Source of the DNA: Saprospira sp. CCB-QB6
GTDB lineage: Bacteria > Bacteroidota > Bacteroidia > Chitinophagales > Saprospiraceae
DNA: 64,000 nucleotides
Assembly (NCBI RefSeq): GCF_028464065.1
Contig: NZ_CP116808.1
Coordinates: 1,515,886 to 1,579,885, forward strand
Direction of reading: 5' to 3'
Every line of letters starts with the position of its first letter. Within the stretch, counting starts at the first letter, position 1. The notes below the pieces were generated by a model that saw only the letters and a list, made by a program, of their open reading frames with translations, had not been told where the DNA came from and searched no databases. Below are positions 48,061 through 57,193 of this stretch, in pieces. The position numbers were made by a program, and so were the translations under genes.

Positions 48061-48236
48061 TGCAGGGCGCGGAGCGCCCGCAGGCCTAGCGATGTGCAGC
48101 AGTGCTGCGCAGCGGCAGACCAAGGCCGTCAGGCCGCAGGGCCGAGCAGGCTTGCGAGCTGCGAAACGTAGCGCCTGCCGCAGGCAGACAACAAGGCTGC
48201 AAGCCGCAGTTCGACGACTGAAAGGAGTAACGCCCC
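48061..48236 (-). repeat. GC-rich modular repeat, copy 19
   Basis: Reverse-oriented: hairpin GGGCGCGGAGCGCCC, GCAGGCCTAGCGATG, CAGACC, GGCCGTCAGGCC, AGGGCCGAGC, GCCTGCCGCAGGCAG. It carries an extra module (CAGTTCGACGAC...GGAGTA) shared, inverted, only with copy 20. Confidence 0.85.
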
Positions 48237-48244
48237 AAAAACAA

Positions 48245-49528
48245 CTACTTAGTAATCATTGTACGGCCACCCAGATAGCCTTGCAAGGCCTTGGGAATGC
48301 GGATCCCCTCTTCGCATTGGTTATTTTCTAGGATTGTAGCCAGAATGCGGGGCAGGGCCAAGGCAGAGCCGTTAAGTGTATGGGCTTGGATCGTTCCTTT
48401 GCCTTCATTGGGGCGGTAGCGAAGTTTTAGGCGGTTGGCTTGGAACTCCTCAAAATTAGAGACCGAGCTCACCTCTAGCCAGCGATCTTGAGCTGCAGAA
48501 TAGGTTTCAAAATCGATTGTGAGGGCGGCGGCAAAGCCGAGATCGCCACCACAGAGGCGGAGGGTGCGGAAAGGCAGCTCCAATTTAGCGAGCAAGCCTT
48601 CTACATGAGCGCACATTTCCTCTAGGGCTTGGTAAGAGCGTTCGGGATGTTCTAGGCGAACGATTTCCACCTTATCGAATTGATGTAGGCGGTTGAGGCC
48701 ACGTACGTGAGCGCCATAAGAGCCGGCTTCTCGGCGGAAGCAGGGCGTATAGCCCGTTAGGCAGATAGGGAAATCATCCTCGGCCAAAATCACATCGCGA
48801 TAAATATTGGTTAGGGGCACCTCTGCGGTAGGGATCAGGTAAAGATCATCTACGGTAGCATGGTACATTTGGCCATCCTTATCGGGCAATTGGCCAGTGC
48901 CACGGGCGCTAGCTTCATTGACCAGATGCGGGGGAAGAAACTCCTTATAGCCAGCTTTATCGGCCTCATCGAGGAAAAAGTTAATTAGTGCTCTTTGGAG
49001 TTTGGCGCCCATGCCGGTGTATAGGGGGAAGCCAGCGCCAGTAATTTTGGCTCCAGTTTCGAAATCGATCAGGCCATATTCTTGAGCGAGTTCCCAGTGG
49101 GGTTTGGCATCAGCTGGCAGTTGGGGAAGGTCTTTCGTCCATTCTCTTTCCACCACATTATCCTCATCAGACTTGCCGGGCGGCACTGTTTCATGGGCGC
49201 AGTTGGGGACTTGCAAGAGCAATTCTTCTAATTGTTCCGCATTTGTGCGGCTAAGTTGCTCCAATTCTTGGATGCGGCTTTTGATGCCAGCCGTTTGGGA
49301 CTTGGCCTCTTCTGCGGCGGCTTTTTCTCCTTTGCGCATCAGCTGGCCAATTTGGCTAGAGATGGATTTTAGTTCGGCTCTTTGAGCGTCTAAATCTTGT
49401 TGGAGGCTGCGGCGTTCGTCATCGGCGGCCAAAATATCATCTAGGATGTCGAGGGGCTCAAAATTTCTGATTTTCAGGCTTCTGAGCACTTTTTCGCGGT
49501 TTTCGCGAATAAACTGTACGGCTAACAT
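48245..49528 (-). CDS. serS: Seryl-tRNA synthetase
   Basis: 427 residues, standard length. The N-terminal long antiparallel coiled coil (residues about 28-105: QQDLDAQRAELKSISSQIGQ) binds the tRNA-Ser variable arm. The class II catalytic core has motif 1 around FPLYTGMGAKLQRALINFFL, motif 2 FRREAGSYGAHVRGLNRLHQ and motif 3 LNGSALALPRILATILENNQ. Also LIPTAEVPLTNIYRD. Charges tRNA-Ser in the cytoplasm. Single gene. Confidence 0.97.
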   Translation of the reverse strand: MLAVQFIRENREKVLRSLKIRNFEPLDILDDILAADDERRSLQQDLDAQRAELKSISSQIGQLMRKGEKAAAEEAKSQTAGIKSRIQELEQLSRTNAEQLEELLLQVPNCAHETVPPGKSDEDNVVEREWTKDLPQLPADAKPHWELAQEYGLIDFETGAKITGAGFPLYTGMGAKLQRALINFFLDEADKAGYKEFLPPHLVNEASARGTGQLPDKDGQMYHATVDDLYLIPTAEVPLTNIYRDVILAEDDFPICLTGYTPCFRREAGSYGAHVRGLNRLHQFDKVEIVRLEHPERSYQALEEMCAHVEGLLAKLELPFRTLRLCGGDLGFAAALTIDFETYSAAQDRWLEVSSVSNFEEFQANRLKLRYRPNEGKGTIQAHTLNGSALALPRILATILENNQCEEGIRIPKALQGYLGGRTMITK

Positions 49529-50084
49529 AAAGCTAATTTATGTAGGGAAAATGGTTATTGTCAAATATTGTCTAAAGAGCATCTGCGGCCACAATAAAGG
49601 GGCCAAGGGGACAGCCTTTTGAATTATCTTCATCCTTCATTTAATTTAAAGTGCATCCTCAAAAAAAGAGTAGAGGAGCCCCTTAAAAGGGATAAAGGAC
49701 CGATAAAAGGCGCTTTTCACAAAGATAGTATTTGAAATTAAAAATTAAAGTGTAAATTTGTCGTCTACAAAGCAAGAAGCCTTATATCTAATTGCTTCTT
49801 ATCCTTCCCTTATCTATTGAACTCAACACGGCGCTCCTCTTATTGGTAGGATCAACCTCTGAGGCCATTTTGGCTAAATTAGCGCCTGTTTGATAGCTCC
49901 CTTCATTTTGATAGTTATCGTCCACTAATTTTATTGTCATTCATTCTTTAGCTGAGGCCTTTGAGCTTATCAGTTAAGTATGTTTTTGGCCAAGAGAAAG
50001 CAGTTGTTTGTGGGCGCCTTATATTTTAACTATTGAAGTGAGACTATAGAACTACCTACTATTTCAATTCTAATTTACGACTAC
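49529..50084. other. Long intergenic leader upstream of rho
   Basis: 556 bp without a convincing gene. It contains one good promoter (49731-49760) and hence a predicted rho leader of over 300 nt, which could hold a regulatory or rut-like sequence since rho genes are commonly autoregulated. No palindromic terminator and no GC-rich repeat is present. Confidence 0.5.
49731..49760 (+). promoter_or_regulatory. Bacteroidota-type promoter upstream of rho
   Basis: TTTG (49731-49734), 18 nt, TAAATTTG (49753-49760). Predicted start about 49766, a leader of about 320 nt. Confidence 0.55.
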
Positions 50085-52037
50085 ATGTACAACATCCTTC
50101 AACTCAATGAAATGTTGGTGCCTCAATTGCGCGATATTGCGGAGCGATTGGAGGTAAAAAGTTATAAGCGCCTTCCCAAAAAAGAGCTTATTTATAAAAT
50201 TCTAGACGCCCAGGCCATTCATGGTGGTGTGCCCCCAGCTCCCAAAGAAGAGAAAACGGAGGAGCCGCAGAAAAAAGCGCCTGCAAAAGGCCGCAAAACA
50301 ACTAATAAGAAAGAAGTGGAAGACAAAGAGGCTGAAAAGCCTCAACCCAAACGCCGTGGCCGTCCTCCCAAAAAGAAAGTAGAAGCGCCTAAGGAAGAAG
50401 AAAGCCCTAAAGTGGAAGCTCCTGAGCAGAAAGAAGAGGCTCAAGAAGAAAAGAGAGCTCCTCGAGGTAAAGAGAAAAGAGAGCCTCGTGAACAGCGCAA
50501 TAACAAACGGGAGCCCCAAGAGAGAGAGCCCCGTGAGCAGCGCAACAACAGAAGAGAGCCTCAAGAGAGAGATAATCGAAACTATCGCGACAACAAACGG
50601 GAACCTCAAGAGAGAGAGCCCCGTGAGCAGCGCAACAACAGAAGAGAGCCTCAAGAGAGAGATAATCGAAACTATCGCGACAACAAACGGGAGCCCCAAG
50701 AGAGAGAGCCCCGTGAGCAGCGCAATAACAAAAGAGAGCCTCAAGAGAGAGACAATCGAAACTATCGCGACAACAAACGGGAACCTCAAGAGAGAGAACA
50801 AAACGAACAGGCTCAAGACCGCAAACGTTATAGCCGCCAAAACAACCAAGAACAACGCAACGAAAACGAACGTAAAGACCGCAAATATGCTCGCAAAAAG
50901 GCATTTAGCGTAGAGCTTGATGGCGTAATCGAAGGAGGAGGAGTTTTGGAAATGACTCCTGATGGATTTGGCTTTTTGCGCTCTCCCGATTATAACTACT
51001 TGCCTTCTCCTGATGATATTTATGTTTCGCCTTCACAAGTCAAATTGTTGGGCCTACGCACAGGAGATAGCATTCAGGGAACAATTCGCCCCCCGAAAGA
51101 AGGCGAAAAGTACTTTGCTCTTTTGCAAGTCAGCCATATCAATGGTTGGGACCCTGCTGATATTAAGGATCGGGTAGCTTTTGATCATTTGCGTCCAACT
51201 TTTCCAACTGAAAAGCTCAATATCATTGATCAAAAGAACCCCAAACACTACTCTACTCGCATCATTGACCTCTTTACGCCTATTGGTAAAGGCCAACGTG
51301 GACTCATTGTGGCCCAACCCAAAACGGGTAAAACCTATTTGTTGAAAGATGTCGCTAATGCCATTGCAGCCAATCACCCCGAAGCTTACCTCATTATTCT
51401 TTTGATTGATGAGCGGCCCGAAGAGGTAACAGATATGGAACGCAATGTTAGAGCAGAAGTGATTTCTTCGACCTTTGATGCACATCCAGAAAATCATGTC
51501 CGCGTGGCTGGTATCGTCCTAGAAAAAGCCAAACGCATGGTAGAATGTGGACATGATGTCGTCATTCTCCTTGACTCGATCACCCGCCTAGCCCGCGCCC
51601 ACAATACCGTGGCTCCCGCTAGTGGTAAGGTCCTTTCTGGTGGTGTAGAAGCCAACGCACTACTCAAGCCCAAACAGTTTTTTGGCGCAGCCCGAAATAT
51701 CGAAAATGGAGGCTCACTCACGATTCTAGCCACCGCTCTTATCGATACTGGCTCTAGAATGGACGAAGTCATCTTTGAGGAATTCAAAGGAACCGGCAAC
51801 ATGGAACTACAGCTCGATCGCCGCTTGGCCAACAAGCGCGTTTATCCTGCTATAGACCTTACCAAATCTTCTACCCGCCGAGAAGAACTCTTGCATGACG
51901 AAAATATCATGAGCCGCATGTATATCCTCCGTCGCCACTTAGCCGATATGAATACCGATGAAGCCATGAACTTTATGCTCAAGCATCTAAGAGGGACCAA
52001 AACCAATGAAGAATTCATGCTTTCTATGAATAGCTAA
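50085..52037 (+). CDS. rho: Transcription termination factor Rho with a repetitive disordered insert
   Basis: 650 residues against about 420 in E. coli. Residues 1-45 are the N-terminal helical domain ([20 protein letters not shown]). Residues about 50-280 are an insert: Lys/Glu/Pro-rich, then a 30-residue unit ([15 protein letters not shown] plus [15 protein letters not shown]) repeated three times in 90-bp DNA repeats. Then the RNA-binding OB domain ([20 protein letters not shown]) and RecA-like motor (Walker [13 protein letters not shown], Walker [18 protein letters not shown]-loop [20 protein letters not shown]). Such inserts occur in Bacteroidota Rho and are expected to be disordered. 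Confidence 0.95.
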   Translation: MYNILQLNEMLVPQLRDIAERLEVKSYKRLPKKELIYKILDAQAIHGGVPPAPKEEKTEEPQKKAPAKGRKTTNKKEVEDKEAEKPQPKRRGRPPKKKVEAPKEEESPKVEAPEQKEEAQEEKRAPRGKEKREPREQRNNKREPQEREPREQRNNRREPQERDNRNYRDNKREPQEREPREQRNNRREPQERDNRNYRDNKREPQEREPREQRNNKREPQERDNRNYRDNKREPQEREQNEQAQDRKRYSRQNNQEQRNENERKDRKYARKKAFSVELDGVIEGGGVLEMTPDGFGFLRSPDYNYLPSPDDIYVSPSQVKLLGLRTGDSIQGTIRPPKEGEKYFALLQVSHINGWDPADIKDRVAFDHLRPTFPTEKLNIIDQKNPKHYSTRIIDLFTPIGKGQRGLIVAQPKTGKTYLLKDVANAIAANHPEAYLIILLIDERPEEVTDMERNVRAEVISSTFDAHPENHVRVAGIVLEKAKRMVECGHDVVILLDSITRLARAHNTVAPASGKVLSGGVEANALLKPKQFFGAARNIENGGSLTILATALIDTGSRMDEVIFEEFKGTGNMELQLDRRLANKRVYPAIDLTKSSTRREELLHDENIMSRMYILRRHLADMNTDEAMNFMLKHLRGTKTNEEFMLSMNS

Positions 52038-52074
52038 GTTTTTTCTGCTTTTGACTGAAAAAAAGCGAACTAGC

Positions 52075-52105
52075 TTTATTAAAAAGGGATATTTTTTATA
52101 TTTTT
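52075..52105 (+). promoter_or_regulatory. Bacteroidota-type promoter upstream of rpmH
   Basis: TTTA (52075-52078), 19 nt, TATTTTTG (52098-52105). Predicted start about 52111, 100 nt before rpmH. Confidence 0.5.
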
Positions 52106-52210
52106 GCCCTCGCTTTAGCTCAAACAGGGCTAAAAGCGAACATTTTATTGAATTTATTGCCGCTGCTCAGCCGGCAATTCTCATAGAACAATTACAAAAG
52201 TTATTGAATC

Positions 52211-52375
52211 ATGAAACGTACGTACCAACCTTCAAGACGTCGCCGAGTAAATAAGCACGGTTTCCGCAAGCGCATGAGCAGCAAAAACGGCCGTAAAGTA
52301 CTAGCACGTCGTCGCAAAAAAGGACGCAAGAGCCTAACTGTATCTGACGACTTCCAGCGCGCTAAGCTCAAGTAA
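52211..52375 (+). CDS. rpmH: 50S ribosomal protein L34
   Basis: 54 residues. ATG 52211 to TAA 52375. The sequence [18 protein letters not shown], then [20 protein letters not shown], is unmistakable L34. The C-terminus ([14 protein letters not shown]) is a little longer than in E. coli (46 residues), as is usual in Bacteroidota. It stands first in the conserved rpmH-rnpA-yidD order. Confidence 0.98.
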   Translation: MKRTYQPSRRRRVNKHGFRKRMSSKNGRKVLARRRKKGRKSLTVSDDFQRAKLK

Positions 52376-52419
52376 GCTTACAGCCTAGCTTGTATATAAC
52401 TTACTCTTCTACATACTCA

Positions 52420-52461
52420 CAGAACAGCTATTCGCAGAGGCGGATAGGCTGTTTTGTGTTT
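52420..52461 (+). terminator. Hairpin between rpmH and rnpA
   Basis: AACAGC-TATTCGC pairs with GCGGATAGGCTGTT around AGAG, followed by TTGTGTTTTT. A likely partial terminator that lowers rnpA and yidD relative to rpmH. Confidence 0.6.
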
Positions 52462-52482
52462 TTGTAGACCTAAGCCCCCTAT

Positions 52483-52884
52483 ATGTCTGATTTTTCTTTT
52501 CCAAAAAAGGAACGACTTAAGCAGCGAAAGGCCATCCAAGCCATTTTTGCCGCTCGACAATCGGTGGGGAGCTACCCCATTCGCCTTTTTTATCGCCTGC
52601 AGCCCAAAGCCCAAGGCGATCCCGCTATTTTACAAGGCGTATCGGTGGCCAAACGCAAATTTAAAAAAGCTCCCGATCGCAATTTGCTCAAAAGACGATT
52701 GAGAGAGGCTTACCGCCTAAACAAACCCAACTGGTTGGCCAGCCTGCCCAATGAAGACCTTCAACTGCAAATGATGTGGGTCTATGTGGGCAATAAAGCA
52801 GAACCCTTGAGCAATATCCAAAAAGCAGCCGAAAAATCTCGCCTTCGCCTTTTGCAAAAGTTGGCCGAAGAAACAACTTTTTAA
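52483..52884 (+). CDS. rnpA: Ribonuclease P protein component
   Basis: 133 residues. Protein subunit that helps RNase P RNA cut tRNA 5' leaders. Starts FPKKERLKQRKAIQAIFAAR. The core RNR-type motif is VAKRKFKKAPDRNLLKRRLR, then EAYRLNK, as in the family. The C-terminal helix ends LLQKLAEETTF. Follows rpmH and precedes yidD by 6 bp, the classic arrangement. Confidence 0.96.
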   Translation: MSDFSFPKKERLKQRKAIQAIFAARQSVGSYPIRLFYRLQPKAQGDPAILQGVSVAKRKFKKAPDRNLLKRRLREAYRLNKPNWLASLPNEDLQLQMMWVYVGNKAEPLSNIQKAAEKSRLRLLQKLAEETTF

Positions 52885-52890
52885 GCTAAA

Positions 52891-53178
52891 ATGGCTTCTT
52901 TAAAAGAAAATGCTATGCGCTATCTATTTTGGCCCTTTATTCAACTTTTTCGCTTGATTTCGGCGGTGCTTTCCTTTATCTTTTTATTGCTCATCCAGTT
53001 CTACCGCAAGTTTTTATCGCCTTTTTTGCCCTCTAGCTGTCGCTACCAACCCACTTGTTCGGCCTATGGCTTAGAAGCCATCAAAAAATATGGCCCTTTT
53101 AAAGGCGGCTGGATGACGATTAAGCGAATTGGCCGCTGCCATCCTTGGGGAGGACATGGACATGATCCCGTTCCCTAA
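52891..53178 (+). CDS. yidD: Membrane protein insertion efficiency factor YidD
   Basis: 95 residues. Small, with an N-terminal hydrophobic segment ([20 protein letters not shown]) and the family core [20 protein letters not shown], then [12 protein letters not shown] with the C/C/H pattern. Aids YidC-dependent insertion of membrane proteins. ATG at 52891 or 52915; the second is closer to family length. The final gene of the rpmH-rnpA-yidD operon; yidC is not in this window. Confidence 0.94.
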   Translation: MASLKENAMRYLFWPFIQLFRLISAVLSFIFLLLIQFYRKFLSPFLPSSCRYQPTCSAYGLEAIKKYGPFKGGWMTIKRIGRCHPWGGHGHDPVP

Positions 53179-53190
53179 TTTTTTTATTTT

Positions 53191-53355
53191 GGGGCTGCCC
53201 CGCCCTACAGGCGGGTCGGGCTGGGTACTCCCTTTGGTCGTCGAACTGGCGCCCCTATAGGGGCTGGTTGTTGGGGCTCGCAAGGCTGCTCGGCCCTTCG
53301 GCGCCTGTGGCGCCTCGGTCTGGCCTGACGGCCACTGCTTTCCATCCCTCAGCCG
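53191..53355 (+). repeat. GC-rich modular repeat, copy 20
   Basis: T-run-GGGGCTGCCCC, GCCCTACAGGCGGGTCGGGC, then the extra module TACTCCCTTTGGTCGTCGAA (shared only with copy 19), hairpin GGCGCCCCTATAGGGGCTGG, GCTCGGCCCT, hairpin GGCGCCTGTGGCGCC, GGTCTGGCC, CATCCCTCAGCC. Confidence 0.85.
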
Positions 53356-53430
53356 ATGAAGTTCTTCGCTCCAGGCCTTTTCCAATTCCCCTTTTACTCC
53401 CCATTGTCTTACTTTTCAAGCTGATGCCTT

Positions 53431-53769
53431 ATGCGCTTTGCTCTTTTCTTTTTCCCTTTGCTTTTAATGGCTTGCTCTTCTGGACCTTCTGCAGCCAAAT
53501 ATGCCAAAAAGTTTTGCGACTGCAGCGAAACCCTAGCCAAGGCCAAGGTCCAACTCGATAATGGCCGTATGGAAGCCGATTTTTATGCCGATTTAGAGGC
53601 CAAACAAAAGGAATGTATGGGCCAAGATAATCCCTTTAGCCAACTCAAAACCGCTGCCGATAGCCTCGCTTTTGAGCAAGCTTTTTTACAGGAATTGGCT
53701 AAACAATGTCCTTCTACTGCCCGAAATTATGGCTATACCCTTCCCGAAACACCTGCTGCTGCTCAGTAG
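53431..53769 (+). CDS. Small lipoprotein of unknown function
   Basis: 112 residues. Lipoprotein signal MRFALFFFPLLLMACSSG (lipidated Cys at 15). The mature part is helical with cysteines in FCDCSETLAKAK and KECMGQDNPF, then FEQAFLQELAKQCPSTARN, ending PETPAAAQ. No family recognised. Its end overlaps the next gene by 41 bp, so the two are translationally coupled and perhaps act together in the envelope. Confidence 0.7.
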   Translation: MRFALFFFPLLLMACSSGPSAAKYAKKFCDCSETLAKAKVQLDNGRMEADFYADLEAKQKECMGQDNPFSQLKTAADSLAFEQAFLQELAKQCPSTARNYGYTLPETPAAAQ

Positions 53770-54526
53770 CTTTTTTCTATTTGGCCACTGCCAAGAGAGA
53801 GCAAATAGCGACCGCCTGCCCGGCGAACAATGGAGCATGCCCTTTGCCAATATTCAAAGCGATTTGCCCCCAGCCCTAGATGAAATTTCTGGCCTTTGCG
53901 ATAATGGCCAGCAACTCATGGCCCTCAATGATGAAGAAGGCCGCCTTTATCCCGCCAATTTTAATCCTGAATTTGATTCGCTCCCCCAGCCTTGGGGACC
54001 GCCCGGCGATTATGAAGGCCTCGCCTTTTGGCCCAATCTAGGCTATTTTATTTTGCGCTCCGATGGGCTAATTTGGCAACTAGGCCTAAAGGAAACTCAA
54101 GGCCAACAACTTCCTTTTTCCCTGCCGCCCGATATAGAATATGAGGGCCTCTGTTTTTGGCCCCAAAAACAACAATTGTTGGTGGCCGCCAAATCGCCAG
54201 CGGGACTCTATCTCTTTTCGCCAAAAAATGGCGACTATCTTCCGCTTCTCGATTTAAGCCCTTATTTGATTCATCCTTCAGCAGTGGCCCTTTCTGAAGA
54301 TGAGGCCTTGATTTATGTCTTGGCCGCCAAAGAGCAAGAACTCTGGGTTTTTGATAGTTATAGCCTAAGGGTTTTGGGCCAATTTATCCTTCCCTCTCAT
54401 GATTTAGTGCAGGCCGAAGCCTTAGTGGTTCATGGCCGAGCTAGCTTTTGGATAGGCTCCGAAGCCCAAGAAGATCGTCCCGCCCAACTTTGGCGCTATG
54501 AAAAACTGCCCCCCTTGGCCCAATAA
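53729..54526 (+). CDS. SdiA-regulated/esterase-like propeller lipoprotein
   Basis: 265 residues from ATG 53729 (MAIPFPKHLLLLSSFFLFGH then CQ, a lipoprotein signal). Resembles the SdiA-regulated domain, a beta-propeller: LDEISGLCDNGQQLMALNDE, DYEGLAFWPNLGYFILRSDG, IEYEGLCFWPQKQQLLVAAK, IHPSAVALSEDEALIYVLAA. Its function is unclear in the family. An alternative ATG at 53672 adds 19 residues. Overlaps the previous lipoprotein gene by 41 bp. Confidence 0.75.
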   Translation: MAIPFPKHLLLLSSFFLFGHCQERANSDRLPGEQWSMPFANIQSDLPPALDEISGLCDNGQQLMALNDEEGRLYPANFNPEFDSLPQPWGPPGDYEGLAFWPNLGYFILRSDGLIWQLGLKETQGQQLPFSLPPDIEYEGLCFWPQKQQLLVAAKSPAGLYLFSPKNGDYLPLLDLSPYLIHPSAVALSEDEALIYVLAAKEQELWVFDSYSLRVLGQFILPSHDLVQAEALVVHGRASFWIGSEAQEDRPAQLWRYEKLPPLAQ

Positions 54527-54531
54527 TTTGT

Positions 54532-54666
54532 AAAAGCATTGCGCAGCAATAGCAGACAAAACCACAACAAGCCAAAAGTCTGAATTTAATGCAGCTTTTA
54601 AGCTGCATGCTATAAAAGCATTGCGCAGCAATACCGCCCTTGCTGCGGGTTTTAACCCGCAGAACC
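54532..54666 (+). repeat. Palindrome-rich stretch between lipoprotein gene and GC-rich copy 21
   Basis: AAAAGCATTGCGCAGCAATA occurs at 54532 and again at 54614. Between them is the palindrome TGCAGCTTTTAAGCTGCA. The GGTTTTAACC palindrome CTGCGGGTTTTAACCCGCAG lies at 54643-54662. The same ATTGCnnnGCAAT next to GGTTTTAACC arrangement recurs at 61650 and 62029. Confidence 0.8.
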
Positions 54667-54782
54667 GGCCCAGCGCTGCGGAGGGGTGGCCGCAGGCCAG
54701 ACCCAGCGGGCGAAGCCCGCGCAGGGCCGAACAGACCTGTGAGCCCCGCAGCATAGCGCCGCAGCTTTGCTGCGGAGGCCCC
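54667..54782 (-). repeat. GC-rich modular repeat, copy 21
   Basis: Reverse-oriented: GGCCCAGCGCTGCGG, GGCCGCAGGCC, CAGACC, hairpin GCGGGCGAAGCCCGC, AGGGCCGAAC, GCAGCATAGCG, hairpin CCGCAGCTTTGCTGCGG, GGCCCC. Confidence 0.85.
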
Positions 54783-54827
54783 AAAAAAGAATAAAAAAAG
54801 GCTATTCATAAATGCCTGCAGTTTGTT

Positions 54828-54835
54828 TAACTTTG
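54828..54835 (+). promoter_or_regulatory. -7 element upstream of the LysM glucosaminidase gene
   Basis: TAACTTTG; predicted start about 54841, 63 nt before the ATG. The -33 region is TTCA, weak. Confidence 0.35.
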
Positions 54836-54903
54836 TGGCGCTCAAAGCTTGCCTCATTTTTGCGAGGGCTTGAGCTTTTTTGACAGACGAACCGCCAACG
54901 GAA

Positions 54904-56415
54904 ATGAAAATATTGTTTTGGGCTATTTTGCTGCTGAGCGCGCCCAGCCTAATTGCGCAGCGCATTAGTGTAGAGGATTATATTGCGAGCTACAAGCATA
55001 TTGCCGTGCGAGAAATGCAGCGCACGGGGATTCCCGCCAGCATTACTTTGGCGCAGGGAATTCATGAATCGGGAGCAGGAAACAGCAATTTGGCCAAGGA
55101 AGCCAACAATCATTTTGGGATCAAATGCGCCTCGGATTGGCAGGGCGAAAAGTTTTATAAATGGGATGATGAGTCGATAGAATCTTGCTTTCGGGTTTAT
55201 GAAAATGCCGAAGCCTCTTTTATAGATCATAGTGCGATTTTGACGAAAAGAAAGCGTTATGCTAGCCTTTTTGAGCTTGACCGAGAGGATTATGCAGGCT
55301 GGGCCAAGGGGCTGCGCAAAGCGGGCTATGCCACCGATCCCAAATATCCAAACAAACTGATTTCGACCATTGAGACCCATCAATTGCAGCAGTTTGATTT
55401 GGAAATGCAGCCCTTGGCCATTAGTGATTCGGTAGATAATACGCCCGTGGATCCTAGTATTTTTGCCACACCAGAACCCTTTGAGCGCCAATTGCGTCGA
55501 CAACAAAAAAGTACGCTCTTTTTGAGCTATAAAAAGGGCGTTTTCCGAAAAAATAAAAGCTCTTATGTCATTGCTCGGGCGGGAGAATCGGCCCTAGAAG
55601 TGGCCAACCGCTTTGGGGTGCCTTATGCCAAATTCCTTCGTTTTAACGACCTCGTAGATGGAGATCAACTTATTGATTATCAATATTGCTACATTCAGCC
55701 AAAGAAAAGCAAATACCGAGAAGACAAAGAAGAGCATTTGGTCAAAAATGATGAAAGCATGTATGAAATTGCTCAATTTTATGGCCTGCCCTTAGACAAG
55801 CTCTATGAGCGCAACCTGATGCAAGAGGGACAAGAGCCCGCCAATGGCGAGTTCATTTTGCTCAATAGAAAAACGGCTGGGCCGCCCAAAATTAGAGCCC
55901 GTAAATTGCCCAATTCGGAAAATGTGGATTTGGTCCCTATTATTAGCCCCAAAGACAGCACAAAAACAGTGGTTAAAGAAGAATTTAAGGCCCCTGAGCT
56001 CGTCATCAATCAACCCACTTATCCCGAGCAAATTTATCAGGATTCTTTAAATACCAATACGAGCCCTGATGGACGCGACCTCAAGATTCCAGAATTGCAA
56101 ATAGATAGCCCCAAAACCGAAGTGCCCAACTTCCCCAGTTTTGATCCAGAAACACCCAAAAAAGAAGAACCCAAAAGCACAAGCCTACCCGATCGGCCCA
56201 TCACAAAAATGGGCGAACTCCCCCCCTTGCCACCAGAGCTCGACAAGCCCGAATTGCGCAATGGAGAGTATGTGCATGAGGTGCAGGCCGAAGAAACCCT
56301 TTATTCTATTGGATTAAAGTATGGCCTCAAGTGGCAAGAAATACAAAAATTTAATAAATTGAAGTCTAACCGTCTATACAAAGGACAAATCCTCAAAATT
56401 CCCCTTACCCAATAA
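54904..56415 (+). CDS. Secreted glucosaminidase with LysM domains
   Basis: 503 residues from ATG 54904 (MKILFWAILLLSAPSLIAQ, signal peptide). Glucosaminidase domain (GH73/FlgJ-like, about 25-165) with catalytic Glu in ITLAQGIHESGAGNSNLAKE and NNHFGIKCASDW, then AGWAKGLRKAGYATDPKYPN. Three LysM-like segments (about 215-260, 275-325 and the C-terminal EVQAEETLYSIGLKYGLKWQ) bind peptidoglycan. A Pro/Glu-rich linker lies between the second and third. Cuts glycan bonds in peptidoglycan during growth or division. Followed by the RDD gene after 12 bp. Confidence 0.9.
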   Translation: MKILFWAILLLSAPSLIAQRISVEDYIASYKHIAVREMQRTGIPASITLAQGIHESGAGNSNLAKEANNHFGIKCASDWQGEKFYKWDDESIESCFRVYENAEASFIDHSAILTKRKRYASLFELDREDYAGWAKGLRKAGYATDPKYPNKLISTIETHQLQQFDLEMQPLAISDSVDNTPVDPSIFATPEPFERQLRRQQKSTLFLSYKKGVFRKNKSSYVIARAGESALEVANRFGVPYAKFLRFNDLVDGDQLIDYQYCYIQPKKSKYREDKEEHLVKNDESMYEIAQFYGLPLDKLYERNLMQEGQEPANGEFILLNRKTAGPPKIRARKLPNSENVDLVPIISPKDSTKTVVKEEFKAPELVINQPTYPEQIYQDSLNTNTSPDGRDLKIPELQIDSPKTEVPNFPSFDPETPKKEEPKSTSLPDRPITKMGELPPLPPELDKPELRNGEYVHEVQAEETLYSIGLKYGLKWQEIQKFNKLKSNRLYKGQILKIPLTQ

Positions 56416-56427
56416 CAGCCAATTGCC

Positions 56428-57153
56428 ATGAAAACCATTGAGATTACCACCGCTCAAAAAGTGAGCATCCAATATGAGTTGGCCCCCTTGGGGAGTCGCA
56501 TATCTGCCTTTATGGTCGATATGTTGATACTCATTGGGATACTCATTGTCCTCAACCTTATTGCGGGGGTAGTCGTTGATGGCGGTGCCTATATGTATTT
56601 CGCCATCTTGGTCGTCCTCCCTACTATACTCTTTTATACGCTGGTCTCCGAGATTTTACTCGATGGACAAACCATTGGCAAACGGGCTGTGGGCCTACGC
56701 ATTATAAAACTCAATGGAGAACCCGCCGAAGCCTTTGACTATGTCCTACGCTGGGCCTTTCGCTTCATTGATATTTGGGGATCTGCTGGCTCTGTGGCCA
56801 GCCTGATGATTTCTTCTTCTGCCCACAGTCAAAGAATGGGCGATTTGCTATCGGGCAGCACCGTAGTTCGCAAAAAAGCAAGCCGACAATTTCGCTTAGA
56901 AGATATCCTCTCTCTAGCCAAAAAGGAAGGCTATGAACCCAAATACCCAGAGGTCCTACAACTCAGCGAACAAGATATGCTCTTTGTTAAAAAAGTAATC
57001 GATCGCCACAAAAAGTATAAAAATAAAGCCCACAAAAAGGTCATTGTCGAATTGAGCGAGCACTTATCTCAACAACTGGAGGTTCCCCTGCTCAAAAATC
57101 GCCTAGAATTTTTGCGCCAGCTCCTACTCGATTATATCGTCCTTACCCGCTAA
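56428..57153 (+). CDS. RDD-family membrane protein
   Basis: 241 residues. RDD domain (residues about 15-150): APLGSRISAFMVDMLILIGI carries the Arg and Asp signature, then spans in YFAILVVLPTILFYTLVSEI and a third near GSAGSVASLMIS, with TIGKRAVGLRIIKLNGEPAE between. The cytosolic C-terminal tail is charged and helical (LSEQDMLFVKKVIDRHKKYK). Possible transporter; unproven. Same operon as the LysM glucosaminidase, so a cell-wall or envelope role is possible. Confidence 0.88.
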   Translation: MKTIEITTAQKVSIQYELAPLGSRISAFMVDMLILIGILIVLNLIAGVVVDGGAYMYFAILVVLPTILFYTLVSEILLDGQTIGKRAVGLRIIKLNGEPAEAFDYVLRWAFRFIDIWGSAGSVASLMISSSAHSQRMGDLLSGSTVVRKKASRQFRLEDILSLAKKEGYEPKYPEVLQLSEQDMLFVKKVIDRHKKYKNKAHKKVIVELSEHLSQQLEVPLLKNRLEFLRQLLLDYIVLTR

Positions 57154-57160
57154 ATATATT

Positions 57161-57193
57161 GCCCTTCAAAGTTTTTCTTTGAGGGGCTTTTTT
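57161..57193 (+). terminator. Terminator after the RDD gene
   Basis: GCCCTTCAAAG / CTTTGAGGGGC stem (one mismatch), TTTTT loop, followed by TTTTTT. GC-rich copy 22 begins directly at the end of its T-run. Confidence 0.85.

Noticed and set aside
50202-50904. Long minus-strand open frames opposite rho (217 and 165 residues)
   Set aside because: They are antisense shadows of the Arg/Glu/Asn repeat region; composition is Phe/Leu/Ser or Cys monotony with no domain.
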